A stretch of DNA of 21,209 nt from positions 1 to 21,209 of the forward strand of contig JAJOHG010000419.1 of assembly GCA_021029095.1 (NCBI GenBank), given 5' to 3'. Below are positions 1 through 8,925 of this stretch, in pieces. Every line of letters begins with the position of its first letter. The stretch's first letter is position 1. The position numbers and the translations under genes are program-made. The stretch comes from Phellopilus nigrolimitatus. Lineage: Eukaryota; Basidiomycota; Agaricomycetes; Hymenochaetales; Hymenochaetaceae. The notes below the pieces were generated by a model. That model was given only the letters and a program-made list of their open reading frames with translations, made no database searches and was not told where the DNA came from.

Positions 1-852
1 AAAATGGCTCCGGTGTGGTTGGTAAATCTGTGTTTTCAAAAATGGTGTATGATCAAGGGTGTCTCTAGTGACTCGACTAACATAACCATGTGATGAGAAG
101 AAGTGAAGCATCGGGGTGGGCGATGGCGGGAAGGTGAATCATAAGACGCAAGGGCGCATCAAAATCGGATCTTGAGCTTCGGCCACAGTAGACGCGCCTT
201 AATATGAACGCACCCACATCTCTCCTTGCAGCCCAGTCAGACAGAATGCCTGATATCTCTCGAGAACTTGCCACTTTGACATCCGCGACCGCCTGCTCAC
301 ATTTCTTGCCGACTTCGTCTGTCTGCGGAGCGCTGTGTTCGCTTCCAAGCGACTGCGCGAAGCGTATGCACTCCGGAAGCGCTCCATCACCCTCGCCGTC
401 ACACGGAACACGGCCGGCCCTGCGCTGCACGAACATAGATATGCTGGTTGGACACATCATCAATAATGCGGACGATGATGCTGACGACGACAATTGGGAT
501 GAAGGCGCGGATGAGGATTGATGACGGACCCAAGGATGTAATAAAATATGTGTCTTCTACAAAAGGCTGTACGAATAGTACACGAATGATGTTCCTCGGA
601 CGATAAGATGGATGTATTTGACGACAGGAGCGAATAAAGAACTTGAAATTCCAAGAATCGTATATAATCGCGCACAATTTTTATATCGCGTAAAATTACT
701 TCCGCTCACCTTGCATGTTTTATTAACGATGAAAGATACAGGCGGGTGTAGAAAATGACGAACCACTTAAACGATCATCGCTGTCAGATAAGGAAGAGCC
801 TTTTGTTCTTCCTGTTTTGGAAGCGCCAATCGCTTACGCGGCTCTACACCTA
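1..852. other. Left-edge region without a supportable gene
   Basis: No recognisable protein family or RNA is visible. Overlapping open frames exist on both strands between about 77 and 677. A minus-strand frame (399-677) contains a strongly hydrophobic stretch encoded near 450-515. The plus frame over the same bases (204-521) ends in an acidic D/E/N tail, which is its mirror image. No coherent spliced gene could be built on either strand. The region could hold the 3' end of a diverged or decayed minus-strand membrane-protein gene, but this is a weak inference. Confidence 0.3.
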
Positions 853-1131
853 CAGGTGGGTCAGAAAAGTCTTCGGCCCCCCTAAAAAAGGAAGGCGGTT
901 CCCGTCTGCGTAGCAAACGACGCGGCGTCGTTTCGCGGCGCCACTCACGATTGTCTGCCAGCTCAACTCATCCAGAAAAACAAATCAATACATAGTTTTT
1001 GTTTCTCATATGTATCTTAGGCAAAGGCTCGCATAGCTACAAGGCGTTTCTTGACGTTTTTCTGTGTGAACGACGCATAAGGGAACCACTTTCCTTTTTT
1101 AGGGGGGCCGAAGACTTTTCTGACCCACCTG
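853..1131. mobile_element. MITE with 41-bp perfect terminal inverted repeats and TA flanks (Tc1/mariner-like)
   Basis: Positions 853-893 and 1091-1131 are perfect inverted repeats of 41 bp, beginning CAGGTGGGTCAGAAAAGTCT. Extending inward to 853-903 and 1081-1131 gives 49 of 51 matching positions. Each end is flanked outward by the dinucleotide TA (851-852 and 1132-1133), as expected for the TA target-site duplication of Tc1/mariner superfamily elements. The 279-bp length with no transposase frame fits a non-autonomous MITE. Inside the left arm, 916-932 forms an 8-bp GC-rich hairpin (AACGACGC / GCGTCGTT around one base). The near-perfect arms suggest a fairly young insertion. Superfamily assignment rests only on the TA flanks. 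Confidence 0.82.
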
Positions 1132-1306
1132 TACATGCACAGTACTGTAGAGTTCTCAAGATTCAGCTTTCAGAAACTAAGCCACAGTACGAGCCGCATG
1201 GTCAAGTGGCGATGCAAAAGGATCACTGATTGCCGATCAAACATCCACTTACGTGCATTCGTGCGACAAACGCGTCGCGTTGCAGCCAATCCAGTTTCGT
1301 TCTTGA

Positions 1307-4006
1307 CCTCAAGCCACTACGATCGTTTTGACCCTGAGTCAGACCGTGTCACAAGCCACATTATCACTTAGTCACCCGCATGATCTCGTTGAAAGGCTTT
1401 CCGCGGTGAGCTTCGACTTACCATATCCAACGGCTTGCTCTCCCTCCTCAACATACGGACCTAAGACACCCCATTCTCATCACCAAGAGCCAGACGACAT
1501 TAAAGAGACTCTGCCAAATCTTCCCGGAGTAAACGACATTCAACCCGCTCAGCCTATCTTCGACACTACTCTTACGAAATTCCGCTTCCACGCCCAGAAA
1601 CGGGTTGCCTCGCTAGTTTCAGATATCGAAGAGGAAACCTACGACTATATGGAATTCTCGGTTAGACTTGAGATCATGGACGCGATCCTCTACGACGCTC
1701 CAACTACGGTCATTGAGCGGCAGCTCAGCGACGAGATCATCGGCTTCAAGCCTTCTGATCTTCTCACTCATTTAAAACAGAATAACTGGTATAATGAACT
1801 CGCCATGAACTGGATCGGATGGCCAAAGACTGAAGTCGAAGGCACGGAAGTTGAAGTTGCTGAATATCTCAATAAACTTGCGGACTTTAGCCGTTCCGTC
1901 CTTGGTGATCTTCCTTGCTCTCCTCAGAAACGTGTCTACTCGGGAAAGTATGCAAACGCATCACCCTTGAGCCATACCGTGCGGAATCCCGACATCGTCA
2001 TTGTCGACTCGAAGGCTGAGGAAGCTACCAAGAATGCTAGCTGGACGCAGATCCAAGGCGTTGGTGGACTCAAGTGCAACGTTTCAGATCCACTTGAGAA
2101 CACTCTCGAACAGCTTGCTCAGTACGTAGGTCTATGCTATGGGCACCAGTACGACCGACGATTTGTCATGACTTTTGGGATCTTCAATACGAATGTGTCG
2201 GTCTATTATTTCGACCGATCTGGCGTGTACGCGACAAAAAAGTTCGATGCGCATGCCAAGCCTGAATTGTTCTTGCGCGTTATGATGGGTCTCTTGTTTG
2301 CCGACAGGAGTGCTCTTGGATACGACCCTTCCTTCACCTCCGAAATCGTGGTGGAGAACGAAAAAGAAATTCAGAAAAACTACGTTACAGTGTCCGGTTC
2401 ACGACTCGAAATCACTGATGTAATCAACCAGGACTGTCGTTCTTGGTCGAGGGACAATATGTCTAAAAGTTAAAGACGAAAAGGGCAACATTCTCGTTGT
2501 GAAGGATTCGTGGGTGGACCAGTCTTGCAGGGACAAGGAATTTGAACTACTGGCGAAGGTCGTTGGGGTCAAAGGTATTGCTCAGCTCGTAAAACATGAG
2601 CACGTAAAGGTCAATGGGAAGCCTGCGACACATCCACTGTCAGGGCATTTATGATGGAAACGATAAATTGGAAAGGCAAACTTGTTGAAAGATGGACGAC
2701 GGATCAGAAATGGATTCATTTCAAATCCAGCGAGCTTCGTGATCATTATAGAATCTCCATGACCCCGTTTGGGGACAGTTTAGAAGACTTTGACTCGCTC
2801 GAAGAGCTAGTTTTGGTAGGAAAAGATATCGTCGAAGGTGAGGCTTTTTTTTCCAGCGGATGTTAAAAGCCTTGCTAATGAATTCAACTCCAGCCATAGA
2901 AATGCTGAATAAGCAGAAGATTCTTCATCGTGATATAAGCATGAAGAATATCATTCTTGCAAAGGATAAAGGACGAGGTACTCTTCGGAGGGGCGTTTTG
3001 ATTGACCTCGACTATGCTCTCGACCTCAGCAAACCGCACACTAAGGGCGATAGGACAGTAAGTTCGTTCTGCTGCCTATATCCAATTCGTCATAACTGAG
3101 TGATAACGGCTCTCGGCTTCTCAGGGAACGCTGCCGTACATGGCGGCTAGGCTCTTAATGAGGAACTCAAGGGAAGAACAAGACTACTATCACGATTTGG
3201 AGTCTTTGTTGTATGTTTACTGCTGGATCTGTTGCACGCTCTCCGGTCCCCATGCAGAACCGCGCTTCACAGATGAATTCACTTATGAAGGTTCTCAAAT
3301 TTCGAAATGGTGCGCGCGTGATGTGAACACACACTCCATGGACGCCGTCGGGACGGCAAAAGCAGCGCTTGTGACAACGGGACGCATGTTCCTGGATTTG
3401 TTCGTTCCGGAGATGGCTCTGTATTTCAAACCTCTTGTTTCGTTTTTGCAAGGCATGAGAAAGGTGCTTTTTCCGCCAGAATCTCGATCATATCCAGTCC
3501 CGGACGAATACATGCCTCCAATAGAACGGTCATCGGAAGACGTGTTCGCTTCTTTCAAAGCGGAATTTGACAAGTGTCTGATATCCTTGCGCCAAAAACC
3601 ATCACCGCAAGCCCCTTCGGTACCGAACGTTTCTGCCGGTGGCTCTACGAACCGACAAACAGTACGGGACGGGCTCCCTTACATCCTTAAGACTCATTTA
3701 CGTACAGCAAACGACGCTGCGAAGACGGCTGTGTGGGTTGCATCGAAGAAATCCGGAGGTTCTTCGAAGACCTTCGACAAGGCAGGCCATACTGTGAGGA
3801 TGTCAGCTTCGCAGACAGCACCGAACACCGCTGCCGACAGCAATACCGCATCGAAAGTCCTTGACACTGGATCTCATGCAGCCAATGTGAAGAACAAGAT
3901 CGAGGCTGGGAACTCCGTAGAGACATCGTCGTCTCGGAAACGACGAGCAACAAGCCCAGACGTAAATACGTCTTCGGAGTTGAAGCGGGCGAAGAAAGAT
4001 ACATGA
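1307..4006 (+). pseudogene. FunK1-family protein kinase, frame broken twice (probable pseudogene)
   Basis: FunK1 kinases are a fungal expansion, abundant in Agaricomycetes, of unknown substrate. The N-terminal part (about 1373-2430) has the family pattern of a PDIVIV strand, a GGLK segment, QLAQYV and DRRFVMTF, then FDRSG. The kinase domain follows: LGRGT glycine loop (from about 2445), VVKDSW lysine, LHRDIS catalytic loop (HRD at 2926-2934), a retained Asn in MKNIIL, and LIDLDYA metal-binding Asp (about 2998-3018). Introns 2838-2893 (56 nt) and 3058-3124 (67 nt) fit in phase. The frame must shift near 2430-2436 (2-nt deletion or 1-nt insertion; the preceding frame stops at 2473) and again near 2622-2627. 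Neither shift has a plausible intron. The 5' end is unresolved: the first open frame is free of stops from 1307 but has no upstream ATG, so an upstream exon (ATG 1135 or 1198) or loss of the start is possible. A basic C-terminal cluster (about 3937-4003) resembles an NLS. Sequencing error is the main alternative to decay. Confidence 0.8.
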
Positions 4007-4051
4007 TAACGTAGACGAGCAAGATAACTTTCATATTGGACAGCACAGGGG

Positions 4052-4055
4052 AAAA
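4052..4055 (-). terminator. Possible Pol III terminator of the tRNA-Gln gene
   Basis: Reading the minus strand, a short T-run (TTT, A, TTTT) follows within about 8 nt of the tRNA 3' end at 4060. This is enough for a minimal RNA polymerase III stop but weak. Confidence 0.4.
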
Positions 4056-4059
4056 TAAA

Positions 4060-4139
4060 GGTCCTACCCGGAATCGAACCGGGGTTACAGGAATTTTCTC
4101 ACTCAGAATCCTGTGTGATAACCGCTACACTATAGAACC
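4060..4139 (-). tRNA. tRNA-Gln(CUG) with a 9-nt intron
   Basis: The minus strand folds into a full cloverleaf. The 7-bp acceptor stem is GGTTCTA / TAGGACC with one G-U pair; the D arm has a GCGGTTA-like loop. The anticodon stem is CAGGA / TCCTG, and the T arm is CCCGG-TTCGATT-CCGGG. The anticodon CTG lies at 4104-4106, identifying glutamine. A 9-nt insert (4094-4102, GTGAGAAAA read on the minus strand) sits one base 3' of the anticodon, the canonical position 37/38 for eukaryotic tRNA introns. Removing it restores a 7-nt loop (TTCTGAT). Internal Pol III promoter boxes are present: A box TAGTGTAGCGG and B box GGTTCGATTCC. Mature length is 71 nt before CCA addition. Confidence 0.93.
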
Positions 4140-4192
4140 GCGGCCTTAAAAGTTTCTATATTCCATTAGGTGGTCTATTGTTATCCCGATCG

Positions 4193-4505
4193 TAGTGTTG
4201 CCGCAGTTTGGTCCCGAACCGATCCAAACCTGGTTTGAAGCCGAACCAAACCTCCGGTTCGGTTTCAATTCGGTTCGGTTTGATGAAATAGTAAAACAAA
4301 ACCGATCGGTTTGGGCCAAATCCTGTTTCAAACCGAGTATATCACCATATATGGTAATTAAACCGCAGTTTAAACCGAACCAAGCCGAACCAAACCGGGA
4401 AACTCGGTTCGGTTTGGCCAAAATTTGCGAACCGAACCGGAGGTTCGGTTTCGGTTTTCAGCAAAAAGGCTGAAAACCGGACCAAACCAAACCACGGCAA
4501 CACTA
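4193..4505. mobile_element. hAT-like MITE rich in AACCGAACC motifs
   Basis: The ends are inverted repeats of 20 bp with 18 matches (4193-4212 versus 4486-4505). The first 11, TAGTGTTGCCG, are identical and resemble hAT-superfamily termini. Flanking octamers 4185-4192 (CCCGATCG) and 4506-4513 (CCCGAGAG) agree at 6 of 8 positions, consistent with a degraded 8-bp hAT target duplication. The 313-bp element has no transposase. Its interior is dominated by direct and inverted copies of GGTTCGGTTT / AACCGAACC, for example an inverted pair at 4430-4438 and 4442-4450. A perfect 11-bp hairpin stem occurs at 4452-4462 and 4469-4479. Both strands are open over much of it, but only because of low complexity. 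Confidence 0.75.
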
Positions 4506-5065
4506 CCCGAGAGATCATTTCAGTGAACTAACATTCTTTGTTTCCGGTTTGATGGTACATGTGCGAGAGTCCGATAGGAAATTAAGCTGAAGCATTAGCA
4601 ATATAAAAAGAGTGGCTCTGTCGACTCGCTCAATTCAAAATATCTCATTTCGGTCCGAATTGCACCTAATTTGAGCTGCGGAAGTTACCCCGGACATAAT
4701 CGTAATAGGACAGTTCTCCGTTCCACGTCAAGCACGAGCTGCCTCAGAGATAGCTAGCTCCGAATAACATACGGCTCGATATACGTGATGCGTCATTTAT
4801 GCCTTACAAATTGCTGTCAATGTGACTTTTTCTTTCTTTTGTCCTCAATGTGAGTGTTGTACACTTATACATATCTGTTGGTTTACAAGTAGTATGATTG
4901 AGAGTTTCGGTCTTTGCCTCGGAGGTAAATCTACTTGGTACCATATTTGGACTAGCCACAACAGACCGTTCACGCGTCACCTTAAGCTTAGGCTCCTCCA
5001 CTCAGTAGCACTCACGATATTGACGACGACGTCGACAAGGCCTTTTCTCGTCTGGTACGCTTGTC
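4506..5065. other. Intergenic region upstream of the Nudix gene
   Basis: No gene is recognisable in these 560 bp. A TATA-like element, TATAAAAAG, lies at 4602-4610, but about 455 bp before the predicted Nudix start codon, so its link to that gene is uncertain. The short frames present show no family resemblance. Confidence 0.5.
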
Positions 5066-6708
5066 ATGTCTGACTGTGAGTACATTGTTCTCTGTTATAT
5101 CGTTATTTGTTCACTGATTCCGAGCAATACAGCAAATACTGTCGTCTCTGCGCTCTCTAGGGCGCTGCATCGTATTCGGTCCACCCCTCCTCGTATCATC
5201 TCGTCTCCCGCAACTCGTTAGTACATGTTCGCTTGCATTCCATGCTTGAGTAGAGCGGCTTATCTACTCCTAATCTCTAACACGTTTAAACATTCAGAAC
5301 CACGTCGCGCAGCAGTCGCACTCATCATTCGCGTAACGCCATCTCCGGTGCACCGAGCTTCCTCTTCAACCGTTCCATCTCCTCCGCCACCAGCAACGCT
5401 CACCGATTTTTTTGCGCTCGACTGGGTCAACGAACCCGGAGTGACGACGGAGATACTCTTTTTGAGACGAGATGCTCCACAGAGCGAAAAGACTGTGGCA
5501 CAGAATAGGCCGAGAAATGCCGAGGATGCGCATGTCGCTTTTCCGGGTGGAAGAATGGAGGAAGGAGACGAGGGCGGCCTGTATACAGGTATGTTGTATT
5601 ACTTCCCTTGTAATCTAGTGATAATTTGCAAACCGGACTTCCAGCTATGCGACAAACGTGGGAGGAAATTGGTGTCGACCTCGCAGAAAAGGATTTCATG
5701 CTCATCGGCCAGCTCGACGACCGCGAAATCACGACTTCTCTCGGAAAGCGACTTCTCATGATACTCTCGCCATTTGGTGCGTTCTTACCGTCTCGTCGAC
5801 CTATGCCATTTATTTCGTCTGACCTTCTCCGAAGTCTTCCTCCAGGTCATTCCTACCACTCCTCCTCCCGACCCTGCACCAGGAACGGACCTGCATTGGA
5901 TCGCGCTCGCGTCGCTCCTTGCTTCCACCTCTAGACCAGACGTGTCGCACAAGGATTCCACTTTCGGTGCACGTCGATGGACGACCGTGACTGTCGACGT
6001 GTCTTCGCGTCTTGCGCCTCGGAATTCGAACGTACTTCGTGTGCTTGTGCGCATGCTTATTGGGAGTATGCAGTTCAACGCCATCCTGCTCGACCCGAAC
6101 TCGTCTTCGACCGTATCTACAGAAAACACCGGTGCACCAAAGCCGATTTCCGAAAAGGATGTTGTCAAGAATACAGGCAGGAAGAGGGAGGCACTGAAGC
6201 TCTGGGGCCTTTCGCTGGGAATGACGCTTGACCTGATAGCTTACATGAAGCCATCTTCATCCTCGTTCGCGGAAGACTATCCGCGGGATGAGGTAACAGG
6301 ATTGGGGACAAGCATTGCACCGAGTATGACGTGGGTTGAACATCTTTACACCTCATTAGAAATACGGAGCTGAATTCTTCCCAACAGATCCGTGTTCCCT
6401 CGTTTCTCTTATCCTGACGTCAACTTCTGGATCTGGGTTTTCGGTCGGAGGTATCGCGAGGTTTTGCGTAGTTGGGAGGCAAGTGCGAGAGCCGGAGGTG
6501 CTAACGACAGGAGGTACGACCTCTGCCCTATTTTATTTATTATATACAAGGCCTTACATTGTTCGATTACAGAATTAACTGGATCGGCACAGCAGTGAAC
6601 CAGTATTATGCGGCGGTGCGTAAAGCGCTCGTCGTTGTCCTTGTCCTCCGTGCCATTGGTATCTTGATTGGCCTCAGCGTTGGGACTTGGTGGCTTTTCT
6701 CTCAGTGA
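5066..6708 (+). CDS. Nudix hydrolase with C-terminal membrane anchor
   Basis: Predicted exons are 5066-5075, 5133-5216, 5298-5588, 5645-5776, 5835-6330, 6388-6513 and 6573-6708; all phases agree and give about 424 aa. The Nudix box begins at AFPGGRMEEGDE (about residue 111) and continues across an intron into TAMRQTWEEIGVDL. The paired glutamates of the EExG core, which bind the metal in this family, are present. The usual RE is RQ here. Spacing resembles CoA-diphosphatase-type Nudix enzymes (PCD1/NUDT7/NUDT8), so hydrolysis of a CoA or other nucleotide-diphosphate substrate is an inference. The last about 25 residues (RKALVVVLVLRAIGILIGLS onward) form a hydrophobic segment followed by a short tail, suggesting a tail-anchored protein. 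The start MSDSNTVV uses a 10-nt first exon. A later ATG at 5225 follows an in-frame stop and gives an atypical N-terminus; the spliced version flows directly into the conserved PRRAAVALIIRV strand. Confidence 0.85.
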
Positions 6709-7068
6709 GATCATTTACTGGACCTGCATCCACATGTTCGTACTAGGGAGTATGAGAACGATACGTGTCTTCTTTGATTGCATTTTTCATCACTTGTGTT
6801 TCTGTTGTACCATCCAAACATCCTCCGCGCAGTCTTTAAAATTTTTGCTTTCATTCTGGATATCTTTTTGCTGTCCCAGCGGTGGATGATTGGTACGCAT
6901 AACCCGTACTATTACATATCCTAATATCACTGGGAAGGTGACATTAAAGAATCAAGTGTGTTGAAAGTTTCAATTGCGAGAGAATTATGATACAAGTACT
7001 ATGTTTGAAGGGAAAACCGTAAGGAAATGAATGGCTACTTCAAATTCCAATCTCCGAGTTGTCTACTT
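6709..7068. other. Convergent intergenic spacer
   Basis: These 360 bp lie between the 3' ends of the Nudix gene (+) and UGO1 (-). They are A/T-rich with no conserved frame or RNA structure that I can see, and presumably hold the two 3' UTRs. Confidence 0.5.
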
Positions 7069-8687
7069 TTACAGCTCAGTCCATCCGCCACCTTCATTTG
7101 GCTCCGCAGCGAACAACGACAATACGAAAATGATGACACTCGCGCCCGCACGCATTCCGAGTCCACGATATAGCTGCCCGATACCTGTGTTCTTCAGCCA
7201 GCTCTCCTCCTGCACACCCACCTCCTCTGTTCCTTCTTTACCTTTGCCCTTCTCCTGTACTCGTGATGCTCGGCGCTCGCGTTTGCGTCGGCGCAACGGC
7301 AAGTCCGAGCGCTCTTCCGCAAGGATCGAGTACAGTGTATCGACAATTCCCGCATACGGGCGGGAACGAACCTCGACGCATGTTGCCAGCACGGGTGCCA
7401 TCCCGCGCGGCTGGACCTGCAGGCGGCGACGGACAGTCTCGACGGGGAGCGTGACGAGGAGACTAACACACGCGCCACCGAGCTGCGCTAGCGCCCAGAG
7501 GAGTGGATGTGTATCCTCCACGACAGACGTGCCGAGGACACGCGAGAAGAGGCGTGCGCAAAAGTGTGGTGCGGCCGCGGCGACGAGTGGGGTAAGTGTG
7601 CAGTCGAGGAGTGTAGGGTAGAGCAAATTAGGATGAAGGTAAAGCCCGCGAAAACCGCCCTCGTGTAGCAATATGTGATTGAGTGCGTCGAGCGGTCCCG
7701 TGTAGCGCCGGTGTTTCGAGACGGACGTCTGTACGATGAGGCGCGTGCGTATGAGATCGAGTGGGGATAGAAGGAACCCTGTGACGAGTTTGGAGGCGAC
7801 GGGGAGGAGGAAAGGATGTGCACGTGCAAATACGGTAGGAGACGGGGCGATAGAGACCGTTGCGAAGACAGAGGTAAGGATAGAGTGTATTATGGGCTGT
7901 AATGAGGATTCAAGGAAAGTCTTTACGCAGCCTGTAGCGGTACCTGAAACAGAGTGGCTCAGTATCCAGAACCTTATGGAAGAAAGTCGCGTAAAGAGTA
8001 TACGTACCTTTCCAAAGAGCAAGCCATCCTTCAGGCTTCCAGCGCGTAATTTCTTTGATCATCTGCCAGACGCCATCGACGCTGCCGGGAGGAAGGACCC
8101 AATCTGGACGCGTTGCGTTGTCGGACACGTTATAGCGGACGACATAACCGCGATCATCTGTCGGTCGCGGAGTATTGACGCGCGACGTTGTCTCAGTTTC
8201 ATCAACAAAATAGCTATCTTCATTTTCTGCAGAAGACTCGTCGCTAATCTGGAGACGCGCTGTCAAATTTGAGACATCCTGGGAAAACGGAACGCACACT
8301 CACCTCCTCTTCTTCATTCGGAACGAGCTCCGTATCTTCCGCAGCAACGGCATCCCTCGGGACGTACTGGACTTGCAATAGGGTTTTGCCAACTTCCAAA
8401 GGGTTTTCGACAGCAGCACTAAGATATTGAAGGATAGCTGAAGCTGCTGCGGCGCGGAGGAGAGCCATCGCATTCGGGGCCGAGGGTTCAAATATAAGAT
8501 CTGGAGAAAGCTCATAGATGGAGTTGGGCCGAGGACGAGCAGACCATTGGTAGGTCGGCTCTACGTCTACAGCTGGAGGTGCAGGAGTGGAGGCGGAGGC
8601 ATTTGATGGCGGGACAAAGGACCAGCTCGTGGGCGGAGTCGAGTACGAGTCTCGCAGAGAGCCAGTGCCTATAGTGCCTGTGCTCAT
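7069..8687 (-). CDS. UGO1: Mitochondrial outer-membrane fusion protein Ugo1 (modified carrier family)
   Basis: Three exons (8304-8687, 8008-8248, 7069-7943; introns of 55 and 64 nt) encode 499 aa, matching the roughly 500-aa yeast protein. Three degenerate carrier signatures are visible: NPLEVGKTLLQVQ (near residue 100), SPLDLIRTRLIVQ (exon 3), and LPVETVRRRLQVQ near the C-terminus. They are embedded in hydrophobic helices. The N-terminal about 80 residues are Ser/Pro-rich and lack a presequence. An acidic spacer (NEEEEISDESSAENEDS) follows the first helix region. Ugo1 is a carrier-fold protein of the mitochondrial outer membrane that links Fzo1 and Mgm1 and promotes lipid mixing during fusion. 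A Lys/Arg/Glu-rich insertion (about 7220-7310) lies between the last signature and the final GIGQLYRGLGMRAG helix. The start MSTGTIG at 8687 is the first ATG of the frame before the conserved region. It is divergent from the histone methyltransferase gene. Confidence 0.88.
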
Positions 8688-8774
8688 TGCTCGCTCATAA
8701 AAATGGACGACGGCCAATCGTAGTGTACGGAACAGGGAGCGTCAACTCCGACGTCGTTTGCTCACACAAGTCGC

Positions 8775-8782
8775 TCACGTGA
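8775..8782. promoter_or_regulatory. Palindromic E-box TCACGTGA in the UGO1/clr4 divergent promoter
   Basis: The perfect palindrome TCACGTGA, extended to TCACGTGAC, sits in the 238-bp gap between the two start codons, 88 bp from the UGO1 ATG and about 144 bp from the methyltransferase ATG. CACGTG is the core bound by bHLH factors such as fungal Cbf1. Function is inferred from motif and position only. Confidence 0.45.
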
Positions 8783-8925
8783 CCGAAAGCCGTACCCGCG
8801 CCTTACGCCGGATCGCCGTGAAACGTTGTCTATCGACATCAGTCGAAGGCGCTAACCGCACTCTCGCTCATTATCTTTGCTGTGGCGCTCATCTCCTGGC
8901 CGTGAAGTTCAATAGAAGATTCGAC

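Noticed and set aside
4195..4473. Open frames on both strands in the AACCGAACC-rich stretch
   Set aside because: They exist only because of the repeated motif and lie wholly inside the MITE; the peptides are low-complexity with no family resemblance.
5225..5761. Nudix start at ATG 5225
   Set aside because: It gives a Cys-rich atypical N-terminus and overlaps a CTAAC branch and acceptor. The spliced start at 5066 keeps phase and enters the conserved strand directly.
7031..8272. Plus-strand frames of up to 196 aa opposite UGO1
   Set aside because: They are antisense shadows, Arg/Ser-rich and without domains; the minus-strand carrier protein explains the open frames.
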